A stretch of 64,000 nucleotides of DNA from Phanerodontia chrysosporium (Eukaryota > Basidiomycota > Agaricomycetes > Polyporales > Phanerochaetaceae). Both the position numbers and the translations under genes were made by a program. This document shows, piece by piece, positions 21,855 through 32,228 of this stretch (position 1 is its first letter; each line of letters starts with the position of its first letter). The stretch covers positions 186,001 to 250,000 of the forward strand of contig MJGA01000012.1 of the NCBI GenBank assembly GCA_001910725.1, written 5' to 3'. The notes below the pieces were generated by a model. That model had not been told where the DNA came from, did not search any database, and was given only the letters and a program-made list of their open reading frames with translations.

Positions 21855-23684
21855 ATGCCGGACCGCGAGTTCAGCAATGATGGGGAGGCCAAGGAGTGGC
21901 TCCTTGCCAACGAAGATGTCGAAGCCTCGCACGAGAAGGACGAACAATCCACGCCTGGTCAGCCAGAGCGGGTCACTCCCCTGCCGAAGGTGCAGATCGC
22001 GGTGCTCCTATGGTTCCAGTTAGGGGAGCCGATGACATCGCAATGCATCTACCCGTTCATAAACCAGGTACATGTCTCCTGATTTTGCTCTGGCTGTGTG
22101 GCGTCGCTAACTAGGGCGCAAGCTTGTGAGCGAACTAGACATTACAGGAGGCGACCCGAAGAAGGTTGGATACTATGCGGGCCTAATCGTGGGTCACTGC
22201 GTCCTGCACTTCGCGATGGATTTCTGGTCGACACTGATTGTTTGTTCATAGGAATCCTTGTTCTTCGCGGCCGAAGCTATGTTCGTCCTGCACTGGAGCC
22301 GCATCTCCGATTACATCGGCCGGAAACCGGTGCTGCTTATCGGCATGGCGGGCCTCTGCGTTTCCATGTTATGTTTCGGGCTGTCCACGACATACCTCGG
22401 ACTCGTCCTGAGGTAAGCTACTCCAAATCCATACAGGAAGACCGTCCATGGCTCACCGTCGCGAAGTCGTTGCCTTGTGGGCGCCTTGAATGGCAACCTC
22501 GGCGTTATCAAGAGCATGATGGCTGGTCTGTCCCTACTTCACTCTTCCTTCATGTCTGTCTTCTGAAAGCCGTGCTAGAGCTCACTGACCACACCAACAT
22601 GGCACAAGGCTTTGCGTGGTTGCCGGTGGTCTGGTCTGTAGGAAGCACCGTTGGGTGAGGAGCGTCCCTCGTCATCTCCGCACATTTCCTGACCTATGCT
22701 AGCCCGCTGATTGGTGGCGTCCTCTCCAAGCCTCAAGAGAGGTGGCCCGAGGTCTTCGCGGGCCCTTCTGGGCCAAATACGCGTACTTCCTGCCGTGCGC
22801 CGTCATCGCGGTGTTCGCAGCCTTCACTTTCGTCCTGACGGCCACAGTGCTCAAGGAGGTGCGCACTCCCGATACACCCTAGCGCGTGCACACTAACGCG
22901 CCACCAGACCGTGCAGAAGCCCCGCCGACACAACGGCGCCGCCGATCGCGAACAGCGCGGCCCTGAGCTGCAGGGGTCGCACGCCGGCGCGCCCCTGCCT
23001 ATCCGCGCGCTGCTCGTGCGGCCGGTGCTGCTCTCCGTCGCAAACTACGCCGCGCTCGCGCTCGTGGACATCATGTACCGCGCGCTGCAGCCGCTCTTCT
23101 TCGCGACGCCGTCGCGCACGGCGGGCTGGGGCTCTCGCCGGCGCGCATCGGCGCGATGCTCGCGGCCGTCGGTCTGTCCAGCGGCGTCTTCCAGGTGCTC
23201 TGCTTCGCGCGGCTCGTCCGGCGGTTCGGCCAGCGTTGTCTGTTCCTGTTTGGGATGACGATGTTTGCAGTCGTGTTCGCGATGTTTCCGTTCGTGAACC
23301 TGGCGGCGAAGGCGGGCTTGATGCCGCTGGTATGGGCTCTGGTCGTCATCCAGCTAAGCTTGTCGATTGCGTGCGACATGACCTACGGTACGCTTGCGCG
23401 GCCTTGTGCCATCTGGCCCCGTCTCATATATGGCAGGTTGTGTTTTCATGTACGTTACCGCCTCCGCGCCCAATCGCCAGTCCCTCGGCGCCACAAACGG
23501 ACTGGCGCAGCTCGCCGCATCCGTATTCCGAGCGTTTGGACCGGCCGTGTCAACGTCGCTGTTCGCCGCGAGTATCGACAGGCACTGGCTTGGCGGGTAT
23601 GCCGTATATGCAATCCTCGTCTCACTTTCTATCTCGAGTCTCCTGGTAGCAAGAAAATTACCGGTAGAATTATGGGGGCGGTAA
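21855..23684 (+). CDS. Major facilitator superfamily transporter (Zinc-induced facilitator/Tet-like)
   Basis: Twelve-helix membrane transporter, probably an H+ antiporter or drug exporter; substrate unknown. An acidic N-terminus is followed by LPKVQIAVLLWFQLGEPMTS, MFVLHWSRISDYIGRKPVLL (the loop 2-3 MFS signature), a helix with GALNGNLGVIKSMMAELTD, and GSTVGPLIGGVLSKPQERWP, the usual layout of the fungal ZIFL/YCR023C group. The second half gives SVANYAALALVDIMYRALQP, then GLGLSPARIGAMLAAVGLSS and a last helix VYAILVSLSISSLLVARKLP. The frame slips near 23111: one missing base just after FFATP, where an inserted base would read PIAHGGLGLSP. Otherwise splice sites are regular. Confidence 0.85.
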
Positions 23685-23776
23685 GGCTATTGGTCCATAT
23701 GATGTGTAGGAAAGGCTTGTCGGATGAATGTAAGTGTGCAGATTCCTAGATGACTGCCAATGTACGGAACACATAT

Positions 23777-24907
23777 CTATGCTGAATTTTCACGACGTTC
23801 AATCTCTTTAAACTGCCGTATTGAGTCCACGACGCTCTCTCTGAACGAGCGGTACGTGAACCCCAATACCTCACTCGCCGTCCTACCCTCGCCCTTCGGC
23901 CACTCGGGGACCGGCGCCCCAGGGGACCCCTCCGCAACGACTTGCCGCGCCCAGTCAAACTCCTCGCGCATGATGTCTGCCGCGCGCTGGTACGAGAAGC
24001 CCTCGGGTGCCGCGAGCGTGAAGCGCACGCCAGCGGCCTCGGGGCGGAGGAGCGCCTCGGCGTGCGCGCGCGCCGTGTCGCGCACGTCCGCCCAGATCGC
24101 GGTGTGCACGGGCGGGTACGGGTCCGCGCCGGCCGCGACGGCCCAGAGCCCGCGCACGCTCTGGTTGAGCTCGCGCACGCGCGCGACGGGATGCGCGACG
24201 GGCCCGAGGACGAACGGCGGGCAGAGCACGGTGAGCGTCCAGCGGCGGCCTGCGCGCGCTGCCAGGCGCGGCGCTCCGCCGTGACCTTGCCGACGCGGTA
24301 CGCGCGGATGGGCGGCCCCGCGAGGCCGTCGGTGTACGCGATCGGGTTCCAGTGCGCCGCGGTGAAGACGTGCCCGGGCGGCGGGTCCGTGAGGAGCGAC
24401 TCGGTGATCACGGCGGCGTAGGAGGACGTGTAGACGAGCCGCTGCACGCGCGGCTCGCGGTCGGCGGCGTCCAGGACGGCCTCGGTGCCGCGGATGGTGG
24501 GCAGGACGATCTCCCTCTCACGGTCCATCGACTCGTCGACGGTGACCGGCTGGCGACGCGCGATTCAACGCTAGAAGGCATATTGTAACGGATAACACGC
24601 ACACTCGCAGTATGGATGATCGCGTCGACGCCCTTCACAGCCTCGTCAAATCCGCCAGGCTCGGTCAGGTCCTTGACGAGCACAAAATCCAGGCGGCCCG
24701 AATACTGGGGACGCGTACGGAGCATCTCGTCGGCCTTGTGTTGTGACCGGGCTGTCCCCGCACACGAAGGCCACGGCGCAGCAGCTCGTCGACGATGTGC
24801 GCGCCGATGTACCCCGTCGCGCCAGTGACGAGGACGTACTCGCTACGGCGAGCGTGAGCAACCAGTGTGCAGGCAGTACGTCGACCTGCCACTTACATGT
24901 TTGCCAT
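23777..24907 (-). CDS. NAD(P)-dependent epimerase/reductase (dihydroflavonol reductase/Gre2-like)
   Basis: Extended short-chain dehydrogenase that reduces small carbonyl compounds or acts on a sugar or ketone; substrate unknown. A tiny first exon (MANI) ends at a GTAAGT donor at about 24896. The next exon begins EYVLVTGATGYIGAHIVDEL with the GxxGxxG nucleotide-binding motif. Later come FDEAVKGVDAIIHTAS, VQRLVYTSSYAAV, the catalytic YxxxK as YRVGKVTAER, TVLCPPFVLGP and a C-terminal FTYRSFRESVVDSIRQF. Two one-base losses break the frame: at about 24756-24759 (CCCC run on the plus strand) and about 24250 (GCCGCC). Restoring each rejoins the family pattern. Stop at 23777. Confidence 0.83.
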
Positions 24908-25492
24908 GTCGGTGGTTGGTGCAAAGGCAAGCCTCAGCCTGCTCCAATGAGACCGCTCATGCCGGCCGAGTTGACCAGAGCTTGAGTTTCAGGTCGTCTT
25001 GGAGTCGCCTTCCGGGATTGCTGACAAATCCGAGTGTGCAGCTGCTGATCGAGAACCTAGGTTGGCGTCAGTGTGCACACAGACAGAGCACTCTCGCAGA
25101 GGTGCTACGCCGTACTGCAATGGTCCATATCAGTGCTCACAACACGAGCCGCGTAGATTATAGCCTGTTAATCGTGTACAACAAGCGTCCTTTATGTTAT
25201 ACATACATGGGATGAGATCAAAACATATCACACGGAAGATGATGTCAGGAGTACCACAAGCCGAGAACCTAGAAATGTGTGCCGCGGAAGTATGCATTCA
25301 GAGATGACGACAGTGCAGAGGAGGAATATGAAATATAACGAATGTGCGACATGGAACAAGGGCAGCGATAAGACGCAAGTGGGGTGAAAAGACGAGGAGC
25401 AATTGAAGCCAGCACTGATGAAGCGATCCGGATGGGAAGAGTGGAATTCCCTTGCGAGAAGGAAAGATGCGAGTTGTACGAAAGTCTCCTTG
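24908..25492. other. Intergenic region, no gene seen
   Basis: Upstream of the epimerase (minus) and downstream of the Ser/Pro-rich gene (minus). It is relatively AT-rich around 25180-25380. No open frame here has a family signature. Confidence 0.55.
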
Positions 25493-26532
25493 TTAAGCGA
25501 TGTGCGTCGGCAGGTCGTTATTGCACCGGATCCTGCGCCGCGCCTGGTATGTCGTGCGCCGTGGTCGGAGCGTTATGAGGGTACGACCTCGGAACCTGGC
25601 CCACGACGATGTTCGACAGACAGGAGTTTTGTGCCTCCGAAGAAGTCTCCGTGGTTGCCAGGGGTGCATCGCGCCCCGGGACCCCGGGCGAGAGGACGGT
25701 GGTGGCACCTCGGGCTCTTTCCCCAGCCTGCGCCTTGTCGGAAGCGACGCCCGTCGCGAGGAGGTCGCGTCGCCGGCTTCGCTCGGCGCCTGGCTGCCCG
25801 CTGCGCCCCACACGTCCGGCGCGCCGCAGTAGTCGTCCGCGGCATCGGCCACCGTCTTGAGGCTCACGGTGCTGCGAGAGCGCTTCCGCGAGTGCGACGG
25901 GCGTGCGTCGTGCGAGAAGAGGGGGCCGCTGATGGTGTTGCTCCACCGCTTCTTCGCGAGTGTGGGGGGCACGGGCGGGTCGCGCGGCTGGAGCTTGGGG
26001 TGCGTAGGGGAGTGGCACCGTGCCTCGGGGCGTGAGAAGGGCATGGAGGAAGGGAGCGTGGGGAGGAACACGGCGGGGAAGGGCGCCAGGAAGGGGGACG
26101 TGATCGGGTTGAGGGAAGTCGGGGAGCGTCTGGCTCAGCGCTGGAGCTCGAGGGCGGGAAAGGATACTCGAAGCGCGGGGAGACGTCGAATGGCGTGCCG
26201 AGGATCGAGGACGGCGAATGCAGAGAGAGGTCGGACAAGTCCAAGCGCGGCTTGAGGGAAGTCGGCTTGGCCGCGACGCTGTGAGCAAGGGAGTCGGGCT
26301 GCGCCAGGTCGTGAGATGGGCCCTGCCTCGCACAGGGGCCAAATGCAGAACGCACCGAGGTTATCGCCCCCACGCCGTCACCGGTGACGACCGAGACGAG
26401 GACGCCATCGTCGAGGTCAGGGTCGGGCGTAGGACTGCTGAGAGAGTCTGCGACGTCTGCGACAACCGCGGGGTGGTGGAAGAGCTCATCATCGCTGTCC
26501 AAGGAGACGAAGGTCGGCGGAAGGGTAGGCAT
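25493..26532 (-). CDS. Hypothetical Ser/Pro-rich protein
   Basis: Not recognised. From ATG 26532 the chain reads MPTLPPTFVSLDSDDELFHH, then an acidic stretch, then Ser/Pro-rich low-complexity sequence. A slip of one missing base at about 26121-26124 (GGGG on the plus strand) is followed in the new frame by PPTLAKKRWSNTISGPLF, basic SRKRSRSTVSLKTVADAADD and a basic Pro-rich end with stop at 25493. The predicted chain is disordered, with no signal peptide, helix bundle or catalytic motif. The basic clusters could be nuclear localisation signals. The true C-terminus is uncertain because a late intron could move the stop. Confidence 0.5.
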
Positions 26533-27089
26533 CGACAAGCCCGCAGGGGAGAGAGATAGGGTGCGGATGCGCCTCTTCGGAGACCTGGACAGCGCGCGGT
26601 GGTTGTCGACGGAGTCGAGGGACCAGACGACGAGGCTGCGCTGGGCGGAAGAGGCAGCTGTATAAAAAGTAGCACTCGAGAGAGCCTCGGTGTGGAGCGC
26701 GTATATATCTACCGAGAACGTTCCTGCAACGCCGTGCACTGTCCGGGGACCTGCACGTGCCCCGGCATCTCGCGGCGCGCCCCACTGGCACCGCCCCGAT
26801 GCGCGCAACTCCTCCCGCTCCCGCTCGCTCCTGCTCCTCCGCCAGCTCGAGTCCAGCCCACCGCGGGAGTGACGACAGGTCTCTCCGCGTTCCAGGGAAA
26901 AGCAGTTCTCTCGACAGCCTGTGTGATGCACATCATGCCAGCTGACCGGGTCTGGTGCGGTCCTTCGCGGCGACCGCACGCGTCCTGGCCCGTCGACGCG
27001 ACACGGCCCGGCCTGCGCGTCCGCCGCGCTCAAAAGCCCACCGCGCACGCCCCCAGGCCCCCTGTCTCCCCGCGCCGTCCTCGCCCCCA
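26533..27089. other. Divergent promoter region
   Basis: Lies between the Ser/Pro-rich gene (minus) and the short-chain dehydrogenase (plus). A TATAAAA sequence is present on the plus strand at 26661-26667, but it is about 420 bases before the dehydrogenase start, so its use is uncertain. The minus-strand open frame running up to 27090 is an upstream extension without family support. Confidence 0.45.
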
Positions 27090-28526
27090 ATGGCTGCCCT
27101 CGCTCCCATCAAGGCCGCCCTCGGGCGCACCGCGTTCATCACCGGCGGCAGCCAGGGCATCGGCCGCGCTATTGCCCTCCGCCTCGCCCGCGACGGCCAC
27201 GATATCGCCATCGCAGACATTCCCGCGGCGCAGCCCCGTGTTGACGACGTCGTGAAGGAGATCGAATCCTACGGACGCAAGGCTATCTCTGTCACCGCCG
27301 GTATGTCCTTGGAGCCCTCTCCCTCTTCTCCCGGTCTCCGCCGCTGACAGCATGCCTTCCGCATAGACGTGCGGCAGCCGACGCAAATTTACGCGGCCAT
27401 CGAAGAAACAGTGGAGAGGCTCGGTCCTAACCTCTTTGTCAGTGTTGCCAACGCCGGTGTGACCCAAGTCAAGCCTCTTCTCGAGTGCACACCCGAGTGC
27501 GTACACGTGACTGTCACTTTAGCTCAGCCCGCATTCAAACGGAAATCGCCAGATGGATGGAGAACGAGGTTCGCATCAACCTCCTAGGCCTCATGAACAC
27601 ACACATTGCTGCTGCGCGGCAGATGGTGAAACAAAAGAGCGGCGGACGTATCCTCGGCGCAGGGTCCATCGCCTCATATCGCACAGCAGGTACGGTGATC
27701 ATCCTCATTGATACCATCGCTTCTATAATGCGAGCACGAATGCTACCACATTCTCACATACCCTACGACTACGACTACGTGGGACTGTTGAAATTCTCCA
27801 TATGCGCTTACGGGATTCTTCTTGAGAACCGCAGCAATCTTCATGCCGTACACTCTGCGTATATGCTTTACTTCTCCCTTGTCAGCCAGCGGTGGAAGGC
27901 AGCGCCTACCATGTGTACCTGCTCCTGGAGACGGGTAACACTGCGATCGCACACGAGCCCTATCAGCTTCCACGTCCCCTCTTCTCTCGCGACGCCTGTG
28001 CCGCTCCGATGCTGACACGCCTTTTCCCGGTCCACAGAAAATCTCGGTCCATACGGCGCGACCAAGTTCGCTGTCCGAGGCTTCACAGAGGCCGCCGCGA
28101 AGGAGTGGGCGCAGTACGGCATCCGTGTGAACGGTAGGTCCCCGTTCCCCAGCAACCACTGCGTCCGCTGACGGCCCTGGCCCCGCGATCGTCCACGCCA
28201 ATCGCCACCCGTCCCGCCTCCCTTCGCTCTACGCCCGCCCGCCGGCGCGTGCCCCCCCCCCCGTCGTCACCATTTCTCGTGCGTGTGCAGCGTACGGCCC
28301 CGGGATCGTCGACACGCCGATGTGGGACCACATCGACCGCGAGCTCGCGCGCATCGAGGGCATCAGCGTCGGCGCGGCGAAGGAGATCCGCGTGCGCCGC
28401 GACATCAAGCTCGGCCGCATCCAGCAGCCGGACGACGTCGCGAAGCTCGTCGCGTTCCTCGTGTCCGACGAGGGCGAGTACATCACCGGGCAGACGATCA
28501 AGACCTGCGGCGGCGCGTCGCTCTGA
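27090..28526 (+). CDS. Short-chain dehydrogenase/reductase, acetoin (diacetyl) reductase-like
   Basis: Classical SDR of about 270 residues that reduces a ketone with NAD(P)H; acetoin/diacetyl reductases and meso-butanediol dehydrogenases are the closest pattern. Exons give the cofactor motif [28 protein letters not shown], the NAG motif as [45 protein letters not shown] (catalytic Ser), and the catalytic YxxxK as [20 protein letters not shown]. The end is [16 protein letters not shown] and [20 protein letters not shown]. The frame is open throughout. Introns are short except for a longer one (about 27690-28037). One intron holds an 11-base C run at 28252-28262. Confidence 0.92.
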
Positions 28527-29490
28527 GGCGCCGCGCGTGGTGCGGCGACGGTACAGAGCGCGTGGCGCGGTTTAAGCTCGAGATAAGCTTCGTTTGGGGC
28601 TGTACTGGGAACAAAGGGCCTCCTGGGCAATGAAGCTTTTTCGGTGTATACCCCCGGATCGGAATGGATATGTTGCATAGAAATGTCGATGTATGCGCAC
28701 GGGCCCTGTGCAGGGTCGAATTCTCCTTTGCGATCGAGAACGCGTCTCGGGAGTACGGATCGGCTGCGGCCATCCGGGATGCTCGCCCGCTGGCCGTCGC
28801 TTGGTATCATGGAGCCACCGTCAGTCAAGCTCAGCATTGCGGACGTTCCCGAGCGAGGTTGGAAGGTTGTTACATTATTGGTACGTTGCAGGGCGCCACT
28901 GATGGTGGCGAGGCTTTGTATCTACCAATGGTACATGCTACCGTCTAATGCCCTGCGCCAACCCTACTTCTCGATGCTTCCACTGCTCACTGCGCAGTGC
29001 ACCCACGGCGAGTGTGGAGCGGGAAGCAGCAGCACGTGTGACAATGGGTCAGGCGCGGAGGAAACAGTGGACAGCATGCTGAACAGTCCGTCGCAACGCC
29101 GCTGGAATGCGTCGCAAAGCGTACTAGATTGTCGGCCGAGCTAGATACGACATCAAGGGATGCGGAAGAGCTACGAGGGGCCCTGAGCCAAAAGGAGACG
29201 TTCGAGCGTTCGCTAAAAGACACGGACAGACCAAGACGGCAGAGACCAGATACGGATAGAGGTTGCGCACGAGTGACGAGCGGAGAGTAGAGAGGCAAAG
29301 CCTTCAGATCCAGTGGTTATCCAGGAGTCAGGAGCTGATTCCCAAAATTCAGGTAATTCTTCCAGGTGCCAGAAGACGGACTCTTGATAGTTTGTGAGGT
29401 ATACATCGCGGGGTATGTTTACATGACTTCAGGCGAGAGCTAAATAAGCGTGATTCCTCAGTTGACACTCCGGTCACTGCAGGACAGTGT
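28527..29490. other. Intergenic region with one coil-like fragment
   Basis: Follows the short-chain dehydrogenase and precedes the 3' end of coiled-coil gene C on the other strand. Most of it shows no gene. The exception is the plus-strand fragment at 29042-29290, listed separately. Confidence 0.5.
29042..29290 (+). pseudogene. Possible remnant of a coiled-coil gene
   Basis: An 83-codon open stretch between stop codons contains TRLSAELDTTSRDAEELRGA followed by LSQKETFERSLKDTD. It is heptad-like and has the composition of the coiled-coil genes in this window, then turns Arg-rich and stops. It lacks a start, a first-exon motif and splice partners. It points the opposite way to genes C and D. 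It may be a decayed fifth family member or a chance frame. Confidence 0.3.
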
Positions 29491-30803
29491 TCATGTGTTG
29501 CCGAGACGCAGTGGACGGGCTGACTCACCTGGAAAGGATCGCCTACTTCCTCCGTCCGGTGGTCTCATCGAGCGCACGAAGACGAAGCGGGCTTGGGCTG
29601 GGTTCACGGTCCTCCAGGCAACCTTGGTCGTCCTCGTTCGAGTCCAAGACTCGCTCCAGGCCTGGACCGCAGCGACCTTGTCGCGACTTGACTCAGAGAC
29701 CAGAGGCTCGTCCTTGGAGCCATCAGGAGACGCCTCCGCACCCGCTGCTCGCGCTTCATGCGCCGCCAGTTTCTCCCGAAGGCACGCGTTGTCCTCCAGG
29801 AGCATCTTCATCGCGTCCGCGAGGACCGCCTTCTCGCACTCGAGCTCGCGTACCCTGTCGCCGAGCGCGTCGCCCTGTGCGTCCTGCGCCCTGTCCAAGC
29901 TCTGCACCTGCGACTGGGACCGCCGGAGCGCGCCGCGCGCGAGAGCGCTAGACGCCCGGACACGGTCGCGCGCCGTCACCGCCGCGTACAGCCGCCCCTC
30001 GAGCTTGGACACGCGCGCCTGGCTGTCCGTGAGCGCGCTACGAGCCTCGTCTGCGCGCTTCTGCAGCACGTCGTGCGCGGTGCGGGCTCGTTGCAACTCG
30101 AGCCGCAGCTGCGCGGCGTCGTCCGCGGCGGTCTGGAGCTGTGCGCGGGTGGTCTCGACGGCCTTCTCTGACTCCCCAAGCTTGATTGTAATGTCCGCGA
30201 GGCGTTCCTCCACGAGCGTCTTCTGCGCCGCGATCGCGCTGTTGTGGACCTCGAGCTGGACGCGTTTCCGCGCGGCTTCCTTGGTCTTGGTCGCGAGTTT
30301 CTCCTGCATCGCATCCGCTGACATCTCTGCTATTTCTGTTTCGAGTTTGCCCTTCTGAGATTTGAGGGACGATATCTCGCGCTTTGCGGCCTGGAGTTCG
30401 GCTTCGAGGGTCTTTACCCTCCTCTTCGTGGCAGCCGCAGATTCTTTCGCTAGTTTTGCGTTCAGCCTGACCGCGTCTGATAGCTGCGCCGCAACAGTGG
30501 CCTCAAGTCGACTCTTCTGGGTCGTTAGTGACGAGATGTCGCGCTTTGCGAACTGAAGCGCCTCTTCGAGGCTCCGTATCTTCATCTTCAGCCTGCAGTC
30601 TTTGAGTGTGGAGGCTTGTGGAAGCACAGATAGGGCCATCTGAGCAGAAGATCCGACTGCGTGCACGGGCTCCTGAGCTGGAGCTGTAAGCCGGCTCTGG
30701 CGCAGCGCGAGGTAAGGCGCACCGCTTCAACCGCCTTATTTGGCCCGACGGCGACACTACTCAACGTCTCCTGTAACATGCGAAGAAGGAAGTCGGGGGC
30801 CAT
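29491..30803 (-). CDS. Coiled-coil protein C of the local family
   Basis: Function unknown. ATG 30803 reads MAPDFLLRMLQETLS. An intron of about 74 bases (donor GTGTCG, weak) would join it in frame to TPAQEPVHAVGSSAQ; a frame slip is the alternative explanation. From about 30600 the chain is continuous coiled coil (for example IRSLEEALQFAKRDISSLTT, ARVSKLEGRLYAAVTARDR), about 330 residues. It ends in a non-coiled tail and stops at 29491. A GTGAGT donor near 29528 with a CTGCAG acceptor offers an alternative spliced tail ending near 29349. It is tandem with gene D and the shortest family member. Its first exon lacks the D-P end of the motif seen in A, B and D. Confidence 0.68.
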
Positions 30804-32228
30804 GGAGTGCGTGGAACAGATATGATGATAGGAAGGACACGGGTCTGTAAGGGCTTGCGGCCGAGAGCTGGTTTGAGGGGAAGAGTTCGAGTTGGTCGGG
30901 TTCCCGATTGGGCAACGAAAGCGCGAAGACGTCGATCGTTACGGCGGCTCTTTCCTCTCAGCCAGGTATTGCAAACAAACAGACGATTCATAGCGGATGA
31001 GCATGCTTCGTGCTGTAGGGAGGCTCATAGCCAGTCTGAGTCTGCGTATCGCACAATGACGTGGGAGCCGGCCGTCAAGCCAAGCTGGTGATCAGAAGGC
31101 GGTTGACGAGACTTGCCAGCTTGACGCGTGACGGCTCAGACAACGCGAACAGGACCAGGGGCCCCGCTAGATCTAGCCAGCACAGTGTCGACGTCGCCGA
31201 GATGGTGGAGGATGCATCAGAGTCGACGGTGTCGGCACTGCGTGCGCTTGGACGCCCATGCTGTCAGTTCCCACGCCACATCGCGCCAGCTACCCCACTC
31301 ACGTCTATGGGACCAGACCTCCATCCCTCGTGCCTGGCTCGTCAGAGACGTGAGCATCAGAGGAACCTGTCTCCACAGATGATTGCAAAAGGGACGTTTG
31401 CATAGCGAAGCCACAAACTCAGAATGGGTCGGAGCCAAATACCAGTATCCTACCCGAGCCAACGAGAAAAAGACCGTAAGAGCAACGCGCCCTAGACAAA
31501 CCAAGAAGGCCCAGAAAGAGCACAAGGCCGACCCAAGCTTATGCAAGACCAGCTACGCCATCCCACGACTGACGCGAGAAGCAGAGATCCGGAGGAAAAC
31601 GGACCTAGAACAGCCGAGAGATTGACGAATGGAGACCAGGAGAAGAGGACATAGTCCAGAGATAGGAGGACACTACACCCGGGCGGGGAGGGATCGAGAG
31701 CAAATGCAACCGCTATGTGCAGGCAAATAGGCTATCGTCCGGCCCCGCGCAGCCCAGGTTTCGCGAGCGCCCGCTAGATTGCGGCGGGCTCGGGCGCCAG
31801 GTCGTAAGTCGATGTTGACTCGTCTGGTGACGTCGGAGTATTAGCGAGAGTAGTGGGAGTAGGTGATAATCAAGAGCTGGTTCGTCTTGGTGCTCGTGTC
31901 GCCGCCAGAAGGCCAGTGGAAGCGAATACGACTGGTGTTAGCAGGGGGTGGGGCTGGTCCGTACAATTCTGGCCGGGCAGAGTTCCAGAGAAGCTCTCTT
32001 GCAGGGTAGTTGGCTGGTATACCGGTAGACAGAAGGGTGAAGTAGTTGATTTGCAGGAAGTCGAAGGAAAATGTCGATGCATAGAAGAACGAAGAAACCC
32101 GAATTAGTGGTTGTGTAGGCAGTCTCGAGTCGCGACGATGATTATTTCCTCTGCGCGTCAGCATTATCAGTGACGTCACGGTAGGTCCGATCATCCATAC
32201 TTACGATGAGGAAATTGACGTCAATCCT
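30804..32228. other. Intergenic region between coiled-coil genes C and D
   Basis: 1.4 kb holding the promoter of gene C and the 3' region of gene D, both on the minus strand. The open frame at 31841-32194 minus is aromatic- and Pro-rich and could be 3' untranslated sequence of gene D. No domain, repeat array or RNA gene recognised. Confidence 0.5.

Noticed and set aside
25864..27090. 408-codon minus-strand open frame extending upstream of the Ser/Pro-rich gene
   Set aside because: The part upstream of 26532 lies in the divergent promoter of the short-chain dehydrogenase and has no coding character; the ATG at 26532 is preferred.
28252..28262. Eleven-base C run as a regulatory switch
   Set aside because: It lies within an intron of the short-chain dehydrogenase and has no coding or obvious regulatory effect.
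19582..28526. Possible secondary-metabolite or catabolic cluster (ThuA, MFS, epimerase, SDR together)
   Set aside because: No backbone synthase, no transcription factor and no shared substrate logic; the genes are more likely neighbours by chance.
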